From Acidobacteriota bacterium (lineage in GTDB: Bacteria; Acidobacteriota; Vicinamibacteria; Vicinamibacterales; UBA8438), in NCBI GenBank assembly GCA_009861545.1, contig VXME01000071.1, positions 1 to 64,000 on the forward strand: a stretch of 64,000 nucleotides of DNA, given 5' to 3'. The position numbers and the translations under genes are program-made. Positions 46,465 to 57,459 of this stretch are shown here, one piece after another (position 1 is the stretch's first letter; the number at the start of each line of letters is the position of its first letter). A model generated the notes under the pieces. It searched no databases. It was given only the letters and a program-made list of their open reading frames with translations, and was not told where the DNA came from.

Positions 46465-47763
46465 ATGAGATCAAGCATTCGCCTGACGGCGCTCGCCGTC
46501 GTGTTCGCCCTGCTGCTCGTTCCCCAGACCCTGCTCGCGCAGGGACTCGAACGCGTCAGTCCGGAAGAAGTGGGCATGTCGTCGGAGCGGCTCGACCGGC
46601 TGAGCCTGGCGCTCGAGAGCTACGTCGACGAGGGCCGGCTGGCCGGCGCGGTCACCATCGTGGTCCGCAAGGGCAAGATCGCCTACCGCGAGGGCATCGG
46701 CTACCGCGACGTCGAGGCGCAGGCGCCGATGCCGTCGGACGGAATCTTCCGCATCGCGTCGCAGACCAAGGCGCTGGCCAGCGTGGGGGTCATGCTGCTG
46801 CAGGAAGAAGGAAAGCTGCTGATCACCGACCCGGTCGGCAAGTACCTCCCGGCGTTCGCCGAGACGACCGTCGCCGAGCGGAACGACGAAGGCGGCTACG
46901 ACGTCGTGCCGGCGCGCCGACCGATCACCATCCGCGACCTGCTGACCCACACCGCCGGCATCAGCTACGGCATGGGCCTGCTCGCCAACCGCGGGCCGGC
47001 CGCCGACGCGTGGGCGGAGGCGGGCATCACCGGCTGGTACTTCGCCGACCGCGACGAGACGGTGGGCGAGACGATGGCGCGCCTGGCGAAGCTGCCGATG
47101 GACGCGCATCCCGGCGAGCGCTGGATCTACGGTTACAACACCGACATCCTGGGCGCGATGATCGAGGAGATCAGCGGCCAGACGCTCGGCGACTTCCTGA
47201 AGGAGCGGCTGTTCGACCCGCTCGGGATGAGCGACACGCACTTCTTCCTGCCGGAAGGCAAGCTCGGCCGGCTGGCCACCGTCTATTCGTCGGTGGACGG
47301 CGGCAGCCGCTTTGAGCGCGCGCCCGACCCGGGCCACATGGTCGGTCAGGGGCACTACGTGAACGGCCCGCGCAAGGCGTTCTCGGCAGGCGCCGGGGTG
47401 CTGTCGACCGCCACCGACTACGCCACGTTCCTGCAGATGATGCTGAACGGCGGCGAGCTGAACGGCACGCGCATCCTGTCGCGCAAGACGGTCGAGTCGA
47501 TGATCTCCGACCACCTGGGCGACATCCCGTTCCGCAACGGCCAGGGCTTCGGCCTCGGCTTCTCGATCACCAACGACCCGGCGGCCGGCGGCCTGCCCGG
47601 CTCGGTCGGCGAGTTCGCATGGGCCGGCGCCTACCACTCCGTCTACTGGGTGGACCCGAAAGAGGAGATGGTGGTGGTCTACCTGACGCAGATCATCCCG
47701 GCCATCAACCTGGACGATCAGCAGAAGGTGCGGTCGCTGGTCTACCAGGCGATCGTCGATTGA
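46465..47763 (+). CDS. Exported serine hydrolase (class C beta-lactamase / EstB family)
   Basis: The 432-residue protein has a signal peptide (residues 1-26) and the penicillin-binding-protein-like fold. The nucleophile lies in the SxxK motif SQTK (residues 99-102), a Tyr motif YGYN follows near residue 224, and AGVLSTATDYATFLQMML and FAWAGAYHSVYWVDP are in the C-terminal half. These proteins are esterases, D-aminopeptidases or beta-lactamase-like enzymes; the sequence does not tell which. It follows the TAXI-TRAP genes, so it may release the transported ligand. Confidence 0.88.
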   Translation: MRSSIRLTALAVVFALLLVPQTLLAQGLERVSPEEVGMSSERLDRLSLALESYVDEGRLAGAVTIVVRKGKIAYREGIGYRDVEAQAPMPSDGIFRIASQTKALASVGVMLLQEEGKLLITDPVGKYLPAFAETTVAERNDEGGYDVVPARRPITIRDLLTHTAGISYGMGLLANRGPAADAWAEAGITGWYFADRDETVGETMARLAKLPMDAHPGERWIYGYNTDILGAMIEEISGQTLGDFLKERLFDPLGMSDTHFFLPEGKLGRLATVYSSVDGGSRFERAPDPGHMVGQGHYVNGPRKAFSAGAGVLSTATDYATFLQMMLNGGELNGTRILSRKTVESMISDHLGDIPFRNGQGFGLGFSITNDPAAGGLPGSVGEFAWAGAYHSVYWVDPKEEMVVVYLTQIIPAINLDDQQKVRSLVYQAIVD

Positions 47764-47944
47764 GGCATCGCGCGGATTCGTGGGCGGGCCGGCCGGCGGC
47801 TCCGGTCGCTCCGCTCCCCACGATGAGCAAGTGCCTCGGCCGGCCCTCGAACGGCGGAACGGTCCGGTCGCCGGTGGTCTCTACCACGCCTATCCGGCGG
47901 GTCGGCGACAGTGGGATCGAGACACCGGAAGCGAAGGAGCAACG

Positions 47945-48370
47945 TTGACCAAGGACGATCTGATCGAGAAGCTCAACGGCGACCTCGCCGACGAGCTCGG
48001 CGCCATCATCCAGTACATCGTCTACGCCGCCCGCGCCACCGGGCCGTACCGGCCGCAGCTCTCCCAGTTCTTCCTCGCGGAAGTGGCCGACGAGCAGATG
48101 CACGCGCAGTTCCTCGCCAACAAGATCGTCTCCCTCGGCGGCAGGCCGACCACCGCGCCCCGCGACGTATCCCTGCCCGAGGGCAACCGCGCGATGCTCG
48201 AAGCGGTCGTGGAGGCCGAAACGCACGCCATGAAGGGCTACACCACGCGGGCGCAGGAGGCCGATGCCTACGGCGACAAGGGCCTCGCCGTACAGCTCGA
48301 GGACTTCATCCGCGACGAGAGCAGCCACTTGGAGGAGACGGAGCGGATCCTGCGGGACTGGCCGCTGTAG
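47945..48370 (+). CDS. Bacterioferritin-like four-helix protein
   Basis: The 141-residue protein is a short ferritin-like four-helix bundle with a di-iron-type pattern: ADELGAIIQYIVY in helix A, ADEQMHAQFLANKI in helix B, EAVVEAETHAMKGY in helix C and RDESSHLEETERIL in helix D, giving the E...ExxH and E...ExxH sites. It could store or detoxify iron or act as a Dps-like or encapsulin cargo. It starts with TTG, preceded by AAGGAG at ideal spacing, so the shorter form is well supported over any upstream start. Confidence 0.87.
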   Translation: MTKDDLIEKLNGDLADELGAIIQYIVYAARATGPYRPQLSQFFLAEVADEQMHAQFLANKIVSLGGRPTTAPRDVSLPEGNRAMLEAVVEAETHAMKGYTTRAQEADAYGDKGLAVQLEDFIRDESSHLEETERILRDWPL

Positions 48371-48420
48371 GACGTCATTCCCAGTTCCGCTCCGGTGCCA
48401 TTGGCTCGCCCGCCACGGCG

Positions 48421-48528
48421 TTCTGCCGTGCGGTTCGGGACAGCCGCCGGCAACCAGCCATCGTCACCCACGACCGCCGCCACTTCGACCGCGTCGACGG
48501 TCTCGAGGTCGTCGACTGGCACGGTTGA
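48421..48528 (+). pseudogene. C-terminal remnant of a VapC-like PIN toxin
   Basis: The last 30 codons before a TGA at 48526 read RQPAIVTHDRRHFDRV followed by DGLEVVDW. This is the conserved end of VapC/PIN proteins, where the Asp of the THD motif is the last catalytic acid. No start codon or upstream PIN sequence precedes it within the gap after the ferritin-like gene. It is a degraded toxin tail, with no antitoxin left. Confidence 0.5.
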
Positions 48529-48545
48529 GCGCCGGAACGGCGCGG

Positions 48546-50225
48546 TCAGACCCGCGTCAGCTTCCGGAACCGGATGCGGTGCGGCTGGTCGGCGGCGCGC
48601 CCGAGCCGGCGGCGCCGGTCCGCCTCGTAGTCGGCGTGGTTGCCGGCGAACCAGACCACCTCGCTGTCCCCCTCGAAGGCGATGATGTGGGTCGCGATGC
48701 GGTCGAGGAACCAGCGGTCGTGGCTGACCACCACGAGGCATCCGGCGAACTCGACCAGCGCGTCCTCGAGGGCGCGCAGCGTGTCGACGTCGAGATCGTT
48801 GGTCGGCTCGTCGAGCAGCAGCAGGTTCGCGCCGCCCCGCAGCAGCTTCGCCAGATGCACCCGGTTCCGCTCGCCGCCCGACAGCGTGCCCACCTTCCGC
48901 TGCTGGTCGGTCCCGCGGAAGTTGAACCACGAGACGTAGGCGCGCGAGGCGACGGTGCGCTTCGCCAGGGTGATTTCGTCCTGCCCGTCCGAGATCGCCT
49001 CCCAGACCGTTTGCTCCGCATCGAGCTCGCGGCCCTGGTCGACGTAGCCGACCTGCACGGTGTCGCCGAGCCGAATCTCGCCCGCGTCGGGCTCCTCCTC
49101 GCCGGTGATGAGCCGCAGCAGCGTCGTCTTGCCGGCCCCGTTCGGCCCCACCACCCCGACGATGCCGGCCGGCGGCAGCGTGAACGACAGCCCGCCGATG
49201 AGCGCGCGGTCGCCGTAGCCCTTGATGACGTCGGTCGCCTCGACCACCACGTCGCCAAGTCGCGGGCCCGGCGGCACGTAGATCTCGACCGCGTCGATCT
49301 TCTGTGCGGTGTCCTCGGCGAGCAGGCGTTCGTAGGCGTTCAGCCGCGCCTTGCCCTTCGCCTGCCGGGCGCGCGGCGACATCGCGATCCACTCCAGCTC
49401 GCGCTGCAGCGTGCGGCGCCGCTTCGCCTCGTGCCTCGCCTCGACATCGAGCCGCTGCTGCTTCTGGGCCAGCCAAGACGAGTAGTTGCCCTCCCAGGGA
49501 ATCCCGGCCCCGCGGTCGAGCTCCAGAATCCATCCGGCCACGTTGTCGAGAAAGTACCGGTCGTGGGTGACCGCCACCACCGTCCCCGGGTAGTCCGCCA
49601 GGAAGCGCTCGAGCCAGGCGACCGACTCGGCATCCAGATGGTTGGTCGGCTCGTCGAGCAGCAGCAGATCCGGTGACTGCAGCAGGAGCCGGCAGAGAGC
49701 CACCCGCCGCCGTTCCCCGCCCGACAGCGTCGTGACGTCGGCCGAGCCGGGCGGCAGGCGCAGCGCGTCCATCGCCATCTGGACACGCGAGTCGAGATCC
49801 CAGGCGCCGAGGGCGTCGATCCGGGTCTGCAGCTCGCCCTGCTCCTCGAGCGCTTCCTCCATCTCGAGCGATCCCGGGCCGCTCGAGGCGAGGTCGCTCG
49901 CGATCTGGTCGTAGCGCTTGAGAAGCGCCCGCATGTCCCCCACGCCCTCGTTGACGTTGCCCGAGACGGTCTTCGACGGATCGAGCCGCGGCTCCTGCGG
50001 CAGGTAGCCGACCGAGAGCCCCTGGGCCGGGAACGCCTCGCCGTCGAACTCGGTGACCTCCCCCGCCATGATGCGCAGCAGGGTGCTCTTGCCCGCGCCG
50101 TTAGCGCCGAGCACGCCGATCTTCGCGCCGGGCAGGAACGACAGCCAGATGTCCTCGAGCACGGTGCGGTCCGGGGGATAGCGCTTGCCGAGCCCCTTCA
50201 TCGTGTAGACGTACTGTGGCGGCAT
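48546..50225 (-). CDS. ettA: Energy-dependent translational throttle protein EttA (ABC-F)
   Basis: The 559-residue ABC-F protein has two ATP-binding cassettes with Walker A GANGAGKST and GPNGAGKTT, two LSGGE signatures and LLLDEPTNHLD and LLLDEPTNDLD Walker B motifs. The linker is arm-like (about residues 240-310). Length and order match E. coli EttA (555 residues), which binds the ribosomal E site and gates the first elongation step by energy status. It has no membrane part. The ATG start has a usual MPPQYVYTMKGLGK N-terminus. Confidence 0.94.
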   Translation of the reverse strand: MPPQYVYTMKGLGKRYPPDRTVLEDIWLSFLPGAKIGVLGANGAGKSTLLRIMAGEVTEFDGEAFPAQGLSVGYLPQEPRLDPSKTVSGNVNEGVGDMRALLKRYDQIASDLASSGPGSLEMEEALEEQGELQTRIDALGAWDLDSRVQMAMDALRLPPGSADVTTLSGGERRRVALCRLLLQSPDLLLLDEPTNHLDAESVAWLERFLADYPGTVVAVTHDRYFLDNVAGWILELDRGAGIPWEGNYSSWLAQKQQRLDVEARHEAKRRRTLQRELEWIAMSPRARQAKGKARLNAYERLLAEDTAQKIDAVEIYVPPGPRLGDVVVEATDVIKGYGDRALIGGLSFTLPPAGIVGVVGPNGAGKTTLLRLITGEEEPDAGEIRLGDTVQVGYVDQGRELDAEQTVWEAISDGQDEITLAKRTVASRAYVSWFNFRGTDQQRKVGTLSGGERNRVHLAKLLRGGANLLLLDEPTNDLDVDTLRALEDALVEFAGCLVVVSHDRWFLDRIATHIIAFEGDSEVVWFAGNHADYEADRRRRLGRAADQPHRIRFRKLTRV

Positions 50226-50303
50226 GGTTCTGGGATCCTAGCAGTCCGCCGCCATTGCCAACGCGGGCCGCCGCGTCCGACAATGGCGCGCAGGAGGTGT
50301 CCC

Positions 50304-51383
50304 ATGCGTGCCATCGCATCCCTGCTGCTCTGCCTTGCGCTCGCCGCGGCGGCGCCGACCGCCCAGGGCGAGTCCGACGACACGCTGGAGATCTACATGG
50401 TCGACGTGGAGGGAGGCGAGGCCACGCTCTTCGTGGCGCCGTCGGGCGAATCGATGCTCTTCGACACCGGCTGGCCCGGCTTCGAGGGCCGCGACGCCGA
50501 CCGCATCGCGGCGGCGGCGGCCGATGCCGGGGTGACGCGCATCGACTACCTGGTCGTGACCCACTTCCACGGCGACCACATGGGCGGCGCGCTGCAGCTC
50601 GCCGAGCGGCTGCCGATCCGCAACTTCATCGACCACGGGACCACCGTCGACGAGGGCGAGAACCGCCTGGCCGCCTTCCGGCTCTACACGGACCTGCGCA
50701 GCGGCGGCGCGCACCGGGTCGTGGCCCCCGGCGACCGTCTGACGTTGGGCGACCTCGACGTGGTGATCATCGCCTCGGGCGGCGCCGTGCTCGACGCCCC
50801 GCTCGACGGCGCCGGCGGCGCCAACCCCTACTGCGAGGGCTTCACCTTCCACGGCGAGGACATCACCAGCCGCTACGGCAACGCCGAGGACGACCAGTCC
50901 ATCAGCACGTTCGTCGGCTTCGGCGCCTTCCGCAGCGTCATCATGGGCGACCTGAACTGGAACAAGGAACACCCGCTGATGTGCCCGGATGACCGGATCG
51001 GCCCGATCGATCTGTACCTGGTCTCGCACCACGGCTCGGAGACCTCCGGCTCGGAGGCGCTGGTCTACGCCATCGCGCCGCGAGCGGCCATCATGAACAA
51101 CGGCCCGCGCAAGGGCGGCGCGGTGCAGACGTTCGAGATCCTGGCCGCCGCCGACAATCCCCCGGAGCTCTGGCAGAACCACTACTCCATCCCGGGCGGC
51201 GAGGCCCACAACCGGCCCGAGCAGTTCATCGCCAACCTGGAAGAGGACACCGAACTGGCCGACGGCCGCAGGTTGCACATGGGAACGTCCCACTGGATCC
51301 ACGTCTCGGCCCGCCGCGACGGCTCGTTCACGGTGACGAACAGCCGCAACGGGTTCAGCAGGACCTACGGACCGCGGGAATAG
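50304..51383 (+). CDS. Exported MBL-fold metallohydrolase (ComEC/Rec2-like domain)
   Basis: The 359-residue protein has a signal peptide (residues 1-22) and a metallo-beta-lactamase fold with THFHGDHMGG (HxHxDH). Later metal ligands lie in VIMGDLNW and LVSHHGSETSGS. The last motif resembles the hydrolase domain of ComEC-type competence proteins; the channel part is missing, so this is a stand-alone exported hydrolase. The ATG has CAGGAGG at ideal distance. The stop lies 12 bp from that of the convergent channel gene. Confidence 0.88.
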   Translation: MRAIASLLLCLALAAAAPTAQGESDDTLEIYMVDVEGGEATLFVAPSGESMLFDTGWPGFEGRDADRIAAAAADAGVTRIDYLVVTHFHGDHMGGALQLAERLPIRNFIDHGTTVDEGENRLAAFRLYTDLRSGGAHRVVAPGDRLTLGDLDVVIIASGGAVLDAPLDGAGGANPYCEGFTFHGEDITSRYGNAEDDQSISTFVGFGAFRSVIMGDLNWNKEHPLMCPDDRIGPIDLYLVSHHGSETSGSEALVYAIAPRAAIMNNGPRKGGAVQTFEILAAADNPPELWQNHYSIPGGEAHNRPEQFIANLEEDTELADGRRLHMGTSHWIHVSARRDGSFTVTNSRNGFSRTYGPRE

Positions 51384-51395
51384 CGACGCCCTTCG

Positions 51396-52238
51396 TCAGC
51401 TCCCGTCGCGCTCCAGGCGCTCCTGCAGCCTCGCGAGCGCTGCGCGCGTCCGGTTGAGCTCCGCCATGAGCTCGTCGCGCGTCGGCGGGGCCTGCAGGTC
51501 CTGCAGCCGTTCCTGCTTCGCCTCGTCCAGGCTGTTGATCACCACGGCGATGAAGAGGTTGATGACGACGAACGTCCCGACCACGACGAAGCTCACGAAG
51601 TAGACCCACGCCCACCAGTGGTGCTCCAGGGCCGCATACATGATGTCGGTCCAGTCCTCCAGGGTGACGATGCGGAAGAGGGACAGGAGGGAGATGCCGA
51701 GCGTGCGCCAGTGCGTCGGATCGATCTCGTGGAACAGGTGGTAGCCGGCGACGCCGTAGACGTAGAAGACGATCGACATCAGCGCGAGCACGTTGAACAT
51801 GCCCGGCACCGACCGGATCAGGGTGGCGACGATCAGCCGCAGCCCGGGCAGCGCCGACACGAGGCGCAGCACCCGGAACAGGCGGGCGAGGCGGGCGAGC
51901 GTCGCCAGCTCGCCGGTGTTGGGCAGCAGGCTGACGACGATGACGGTGAAATCGAAGATGTTCCAGCCGTCCCTGAAGTAGTTCCCCACGCGCGGCCACT
52001 TCGCCGCCATCTTGATCAGCGCCTCGACCACGAAGATGGCCAGGAAGGACTGGCTGACGGTCTCGAACAGGGGGCCGTAGGCGGCGGACAGCGCCGCCGA
52101 GGTATCGAGACCGATGACGACGGCGTTGATCGCGATAACGGCGGTGACGCCGTGCCGGAACCAGGCAGCGGCCACCGCGCGATCGGCCCAGGCGACGAGC
52201 GGATTGGCAGCCCGGAACGGGACGTCGGTGGAGCTCAC
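51396..52238 (-). CDS. Voltage-gated cation channel (NaChBac/BacNav-like)
   Basis: The 280-residue protein has six transmembrane segments and a pore loop, the size of a single-domain prokaryotic Na+ channel. S4 has arginines about every third residue (residues 116, 119, 122, 125). The pore loop has the filter TLEDWTD (residues 192-198). NaChBac-type Na+ channels have TLESW here, and an engineered Ca2+-selective variant has acidic residues at the Ser and +4 positions. This one keeps Glu194 and adds Asp195 and Asp198. A coiled-coil tail (AELNRTRAALARLQERLE) would hold the tetramer together. Confidence 0.9.
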   Translation of the reverse strand: MSSTDVPFRAANPLVAWADRAVAAAWFRHGVTAVIAINAVVIGLDTSAALSAAYGPLFETVSQSFLAIFVVEALIKMAAKWPRVGNYFRDGWNIFDFTVIVVSLLPNTGELATLARLARLFRVLRLVSALPGLRLIVATLIRSVPGMFNVLALMSIVFYVYGVAGYHLFHEIDPTHWRTLGISLLSLFRIVTLEDWTDIMYAALEHHWWAWVYFVSFVVVGTFVVINLFIAVVINSLDEAKQERLQDLQAPPTRDELMAELNRTRAALARLQERLERDGS

Positions 52239-52286
52239 GAAGCGTCGCTCCGGCGGATGAGCGGTCGGGACACTGGACGTTGCGAT

Positions 52287-52331
52287 CTACTCGGGCGTGA
52301 GAACGGTGGCGCCACTGACCGTCACGGTCTA
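52287..52331 (-). repeat. Duplicated gene-end sequence after the stop codon
   Basis: After the stop of the carboxypeptidase-regulatory-like gene, 14 more codons in the same frame lead to a second TAG. They resemble the real C-terminus: VTVSGATVLTPE versus VTVTAGGTVEADFTLE. At DNA level CACGCTCGAGTAG and CACGCCCGAGTAG differ by one base. Confidence 0.45.
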
Positions 52332-53069
52332 CTCGAGCGTGAAGTCGGCCTCGACGGTCCCGCCGGCCGTCACCGTGACCTGCCGGGTGGCGCCCTCGTA
52401 GCGCTCGTGCCAGACGGTGAGCTGGTAGGCGCCGGGCGGGACCCCGGTCAGCTCGAAGGTCCCGTCCGAACCGGTCACGGTTCCGAGATCGTCGGAGACG
52501 TAGACCCAGCCCCGCATCCAGCCGTGCGAGTCGCACTCGATGCGCACGGGTCCGGGACGCCGGAACGGCCGCTGAACCTCCAGGCCGGGAAACGGGATGG
52601 CGATGTTGAACAGCGTGCGCTGCCGGTCGTCGTAGGCGTGCGTCGAGTGGAGCGTGTCGTCCTGGCTCCTTATCGTGACCACCGTCCGGGTCGGCAGCAC
52701 CTGCACGCGCGGGACGAAGTAGCAGCCGGCGTTGTCGATCGACGCGTCCGAGGGCCGCTCGCTCCAGGGCACGCCGGCGACGAGGACCACCGCGTTGGCG
52801 AGACCGCCCGACGCATCGACGACCACCGCCTGGTCCTCGACCTCGGTGCCGCAGACCGCCTGGTCGCTGGTCACCGCGACCATCCGCGGCTCCGGCGGAT
52901 CGGTCAGCACGACCCGGCCGACTATCGATCCGTGCGCCTGTCCCGCACCGCCCCCGGCAACCGGCACTGCCGGCGATGCGGCGAGGACGGTCGCGACCAG
53001 CGCGGCACCGACGACAACCGCGCCCAACCCCGACACGCTCCGTACACGCACTCGATTGCGGCGATCCAT
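52329..53069 (-). CDS. Exported cupredoxin-like / carboxypeptidase-regulatory-like domain protein
   Basis: The 246-residue protein has a signal peptide (about residues 15-37), a plastocyanin-like segment (HSTHAYDDRQRTLFNIAIPF, then VRIECDSHGWMRGWVYVSDD with a Cys-x2-His pattern), and a C-terminal carboxypeptidase-regulatory-like domain (GSDGTFELTGVPPGAYQLTVWHERY). Such proteins occur in Acidobacteriota and similar groups, often near copper or electron-transfer genes. No clear catalytic residue is seen, and metal binding is only possible. It lies 90 bp upstream of the channel gene on the same strand. Confidence 0.78.
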   Translation of the reverse strand: MDRRNRVRVRSVSGLGAVVVGAALVATVLAASPAVPVAGGGAGQAHGSIVGRVVLTDPPEPRMVAVTSDQAVCGTEVEDQAVVVDASGGLANAVVLVAGVPWSERPSDASIDNAGCYFVPRVQVLPTRTVVTIRSQDDTLHSTHAYDDRQRTLFNIAIPFPGLEVQRPFRRPGPVRIECDSHGWMRGWVYVSDDLGTVTGSDGTFELTGVPPGAYQLTVWHERYEGATRQVTVTAGGTVEADFTLE

Positions 53070-53341
53070 ATGCAGCCTCGCGCCCCCCTTCGAACCGAAG
53101 AATCAATCCTACACGTACCCCATCGGCAGCCGGGCGGCTGGCGAGGGCAAGCAATCGTCCGGCGGTAGACGGGGCCCGAATCGCGCGGCCGGTGCACGGC
53201 CGCCGGGCCGCCAGGGGACGGATCCGTCGGCGCGTCGGGACGATGGGCACTATCGGAGGATGGGCCGCGGCGCCGTGATGCCGGCGGAGGGCGTCGACCT
53301 GTGACACCGGAGAAGGCCTTCGCGCGGCGCCTCGCGGCGCC
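53070..53341. other. Intergenic region without a recognisable gene
   Basis: No credible coding frame is present. It must hold the promoter of the cupredoxin-like gene and the 3' end of the ABC exporter transcript, but I found no convincing -10/-35 pair or terminator hairpin. Confidence 0.4.
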
Positions 53342-55255
<1,914 letters not shown>

Positions 55256-55272
55256 GGTAGTAGACTTCCGCC

Positions 55273-56370
55273 GTGACCCTGCTTGCGCGCCGGATCATCC
55301 ACGTCGACATGGACGCCTTCTACGCGTCGGTCGAGCAGCGTGACCGGCCGGAGCTGCGGGGACGGCCGGTGGCGGTCGGGGGCAGGCCCGAAGGTCGCGG
55401 CGTGGTCGCCGCAGCCAGCTACGAGGCCCGCACGTTCGGGGTGCGCTCGGCGCTGTCGATGGCCAAGGCGGTGCGGCTCTGTCCGGAGCTGATCGTCGTG
55501 CCGCCCGACTTCCGCAAGTACCGCGACGTCTCGCGACAGGTGTTCGACCTCTACCGCACCGTGACGCCGGCCGTCGAGCCGCTGTCGCTCGACGAGGCCT
55601 ACCTCGACGTGACGGACAACGCGTGGGGCGAGCCGCTCGCCACCAACGTCGCGAAGCGTCTCAAGGCGCGGATCCGGGAAGAGACCGGCCTGACCGCCTC
55701 GGCCGGCGCCGCCCCCAACAAGTTCCTGGCCAAGATAGCCTCCGCCTGGCGCAAGCCCGACGGACTGACGGTGGTGGCTCCGGAGCGGCTGGAGAGCTTC
55801 CTGCAGAAGCTGCCGGTGGACGCCCTGTGGGGCGTCGGACCGGTGACGGCGCGCCGGCTGCGGGCGGCCGGGATCGAGAAGCTGGTCGACGTCCGGACCG
55901 GCGACGACGAGACCCTGCACGGCCTCGTCGGACGCCAGGCGGACTGGTTGAAGCGGCTCGCGCAGGGCATCGACGAGCGGCCGGTGGTCAGCGACCGCGA
56001 GCGGAAGTCCCGCAGCTCCGAGCACACCTACGCCGAGGATCTCCGGGAGATCGACAGGATTCGCGCGGAGATCGACCGCATGGCGGCCGGGGCCGCCGAC
56101 TGGCTGCAGCGGGCCGAGACCGCGGCCCGGACCGTGACCCTCAAGGTGCGCTACAACGACTTCAAGACGGTCACCCGCAGCGACACGCGGGCGGTCGCCA
56201 CCGTCGACGCGGCCGACATAACGCGCCGGGCGCGGGCGCTGCTCGACCGTACGGACGCCGGCCGCCGGCCCGTCAGGCTGCTCGGCGTGGGCGTGCACGG
56301 ACTGCGGCCACGGGCCGCTACTGAGAACGCACGCGAGCCGCTGCTGTGGGACGTGGCGACCGGGGCATGA
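55273..56370 (+). CDS. dinB: DNA polymerase IV (Y family)
   Basis: The 365-residue translesion polymerase has the palm motif HVDMDAFYASVEQ, the YEARTFGVRSAMS-type segment (here YEARTFGVRSALSMAKA), SLDEAYLDVT with the catalytic Asp-Glu, and ASAGAAPNKFLAKIAS. A helix-hairpin-helix region (LWGVGPVTARRLRAAGI) and a little-finger domain follow. It copies past damaged bases with low fidelity. Length matches the family. It starts at a GTG at 55273. rsgA follows after 13 bp. Confidence 0.94.
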   Translation: MTLLARRIIHVDMDAFYASVEQRDRPELRGRPVAVGGRPEGRGVVAAASYEARTFGVRSALSMAKAVRLCPELIVVPPDFRKYRDVSRQVFDLYRTVTPAVEPLSLDEAYLDVTDNAWGEPLATNVAKRLKARIREETGLTASAGAAPNKFLAKIASAWRKPDGLTVVAPERLESFLQKLPVDALWGVGPVTARRLRAAGIEKLVDVRTGDDETLHGLVGRQADWLKRLAQGIDERPVVSDRERKSRSSEHTYAEDLREIDRIRAEIDRMAAGAADWLQRAETAARTVTLKVRYNDFKTVTRSDTRAVATVDAADITRRARALLDRTDAGRRPVRLLGVGVHGLRPRAATENAREPLLWDVATGA

Positions 56371-56383
56371 GAGAGCGACAGGC

Positions 56384-57442
56384 ATGACACTCGGAGAGCT
56401 GGGCTGGGACGACGGCTTCGCCGCATCGTTCGACGCGCTCGGAGACCGCGGCCTCGTCCCGGCGCGGGTCGGGATCGAGCACAACCACTTCTATCGCGTG
56501 TTGACCTCCGGGGGCGAGCTGGTGGCCCAGGCGGCCGGTCGGCTCCGGCACCGGGCGGCCGGTCAGGACGACCTCCCGGCGGTGGGCGACTGGGTGGCGA
56601 TCCGCGTCAACCGCCACGACGGCGCCGGCACCATTCGCGCCATCCTGCCCCGGCGGAGCAGCTTCGCCCGCAAGGCGGCCGGCGACCCGACCGCCAAGCA
56701 GGTGGTGGCCGCCAACATCGATGTCGTGCTGGTGGTGGCGGGACTCGACGGCGACTTCAGCCCGCGCCGCATCGAACGCTACCTGGTGGCGGCGGCCGAC
56801 AGCGGCGCGCGGCCCGTCGTGGTGCTGAACAAGGCCGACCTGGAAGAGAACGTGGCGTCCTGCATGGCCACGGTGCGCGCGGCAGCGCCGGACGTCCCGG
56901 TCCACGTGACCTGCTGCAAATCCGGCCTGGGTCTGGACGACCTCCGTACCTATCTCGCGCCGGGCCGGACGGTGGCCCTGCTCGGCTCGTCCGGGGTCGG
57001 CAAGTCGACCATCATCAACCACCTGCTCGGCGAGCCGCGGCAGAAGACGCAGGCGGTCCGCGCAGCCGACAGCCGGGGCCGGCACACGACCATCCACCGC
57101 GAGCTCATCGCGGCGCCGGGCGGCGGCATCATCATCGATACGCCGGGCATGCGCGAGCTGCAGCTCTGGGACAACGACCGCGCGCTCGAGGATGCGTTCG
57201 CCGAGATCGACGCGCTCGCCGCCGACTGCCGGTTCCGGGACTGCCTCCACCGGCAGGAGCCGGGGTGCGCGGTCCGCGCGGCGGTCGACGCCGGCCGCCT
57301 GCCCGCCATCCGCCTGACGCACTACCTGCGTCTCCACGACGAACGGGCGCACCTGGTTCGGCGGCGCGACGAGCTGGCGCGTCTCGAAGAGAAGAAACGC
57401 ACCCGGGTCATGCACCGCGCGATGCGCAAGATGTACACCTGA
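56384..57442 (+). CDS. rsgA: Ribosome small-subunit-dependent GTPase A
   Basis: The 352-residue protein has an OB-like N-domain, a circularly permuted GTPase domain in the G4-G1-G3 order (NKADLEEN, then GSSGVGKST near 200-208, then DTPGMREL), and a C-terminal zinc-binding region with Cys residues in DCRFRDCLHRQEPGCAV. RsgA helps mature the 30S subunit. The motifs and length fit well. The gene follows dinB closely, and an amidohydrolase gene follows after 17 bp. Confidence 0.94.
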   Translation: MTLGELGWDDGFAASFDALGDRGLVPARVGIEHNHFYRVLTSGGELVAQAAGRLRHRAAGQDDLPAVGDWVAIRVNRHDGAGTIRAILPRRSSFARKAAGDPTAKQVVAANIDVVLVVAGLDGDFSPRRIERYLVAAADSGARPVVVLNKADLEENVASCMATVRAAAPDVPVHVTCCKSGLGLDDLRTYLAPGRTVALLGSSGVGKSTIINHLLGEPRQKTQAVRAADSRGRHTTIHRELIAAPGGGIIIDTPGMRELQLWDNDRALEDAFAEIDALAADCRFRDCLHRQEPGCAVRAAVDAGRLPAIRLTHYLRLHDERAHLVRRRDELARLEEKKRTRVMHRAMRKMYT

Positions 57443-57459
57443 TCCTGAAAGGACCCGCC

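Noticed and set aside
48546-50225. A possible ABC drug exporter
   Set aside because: There is no membrane domain. Two cassettes, linker and length match the ABC-F protein EttA.
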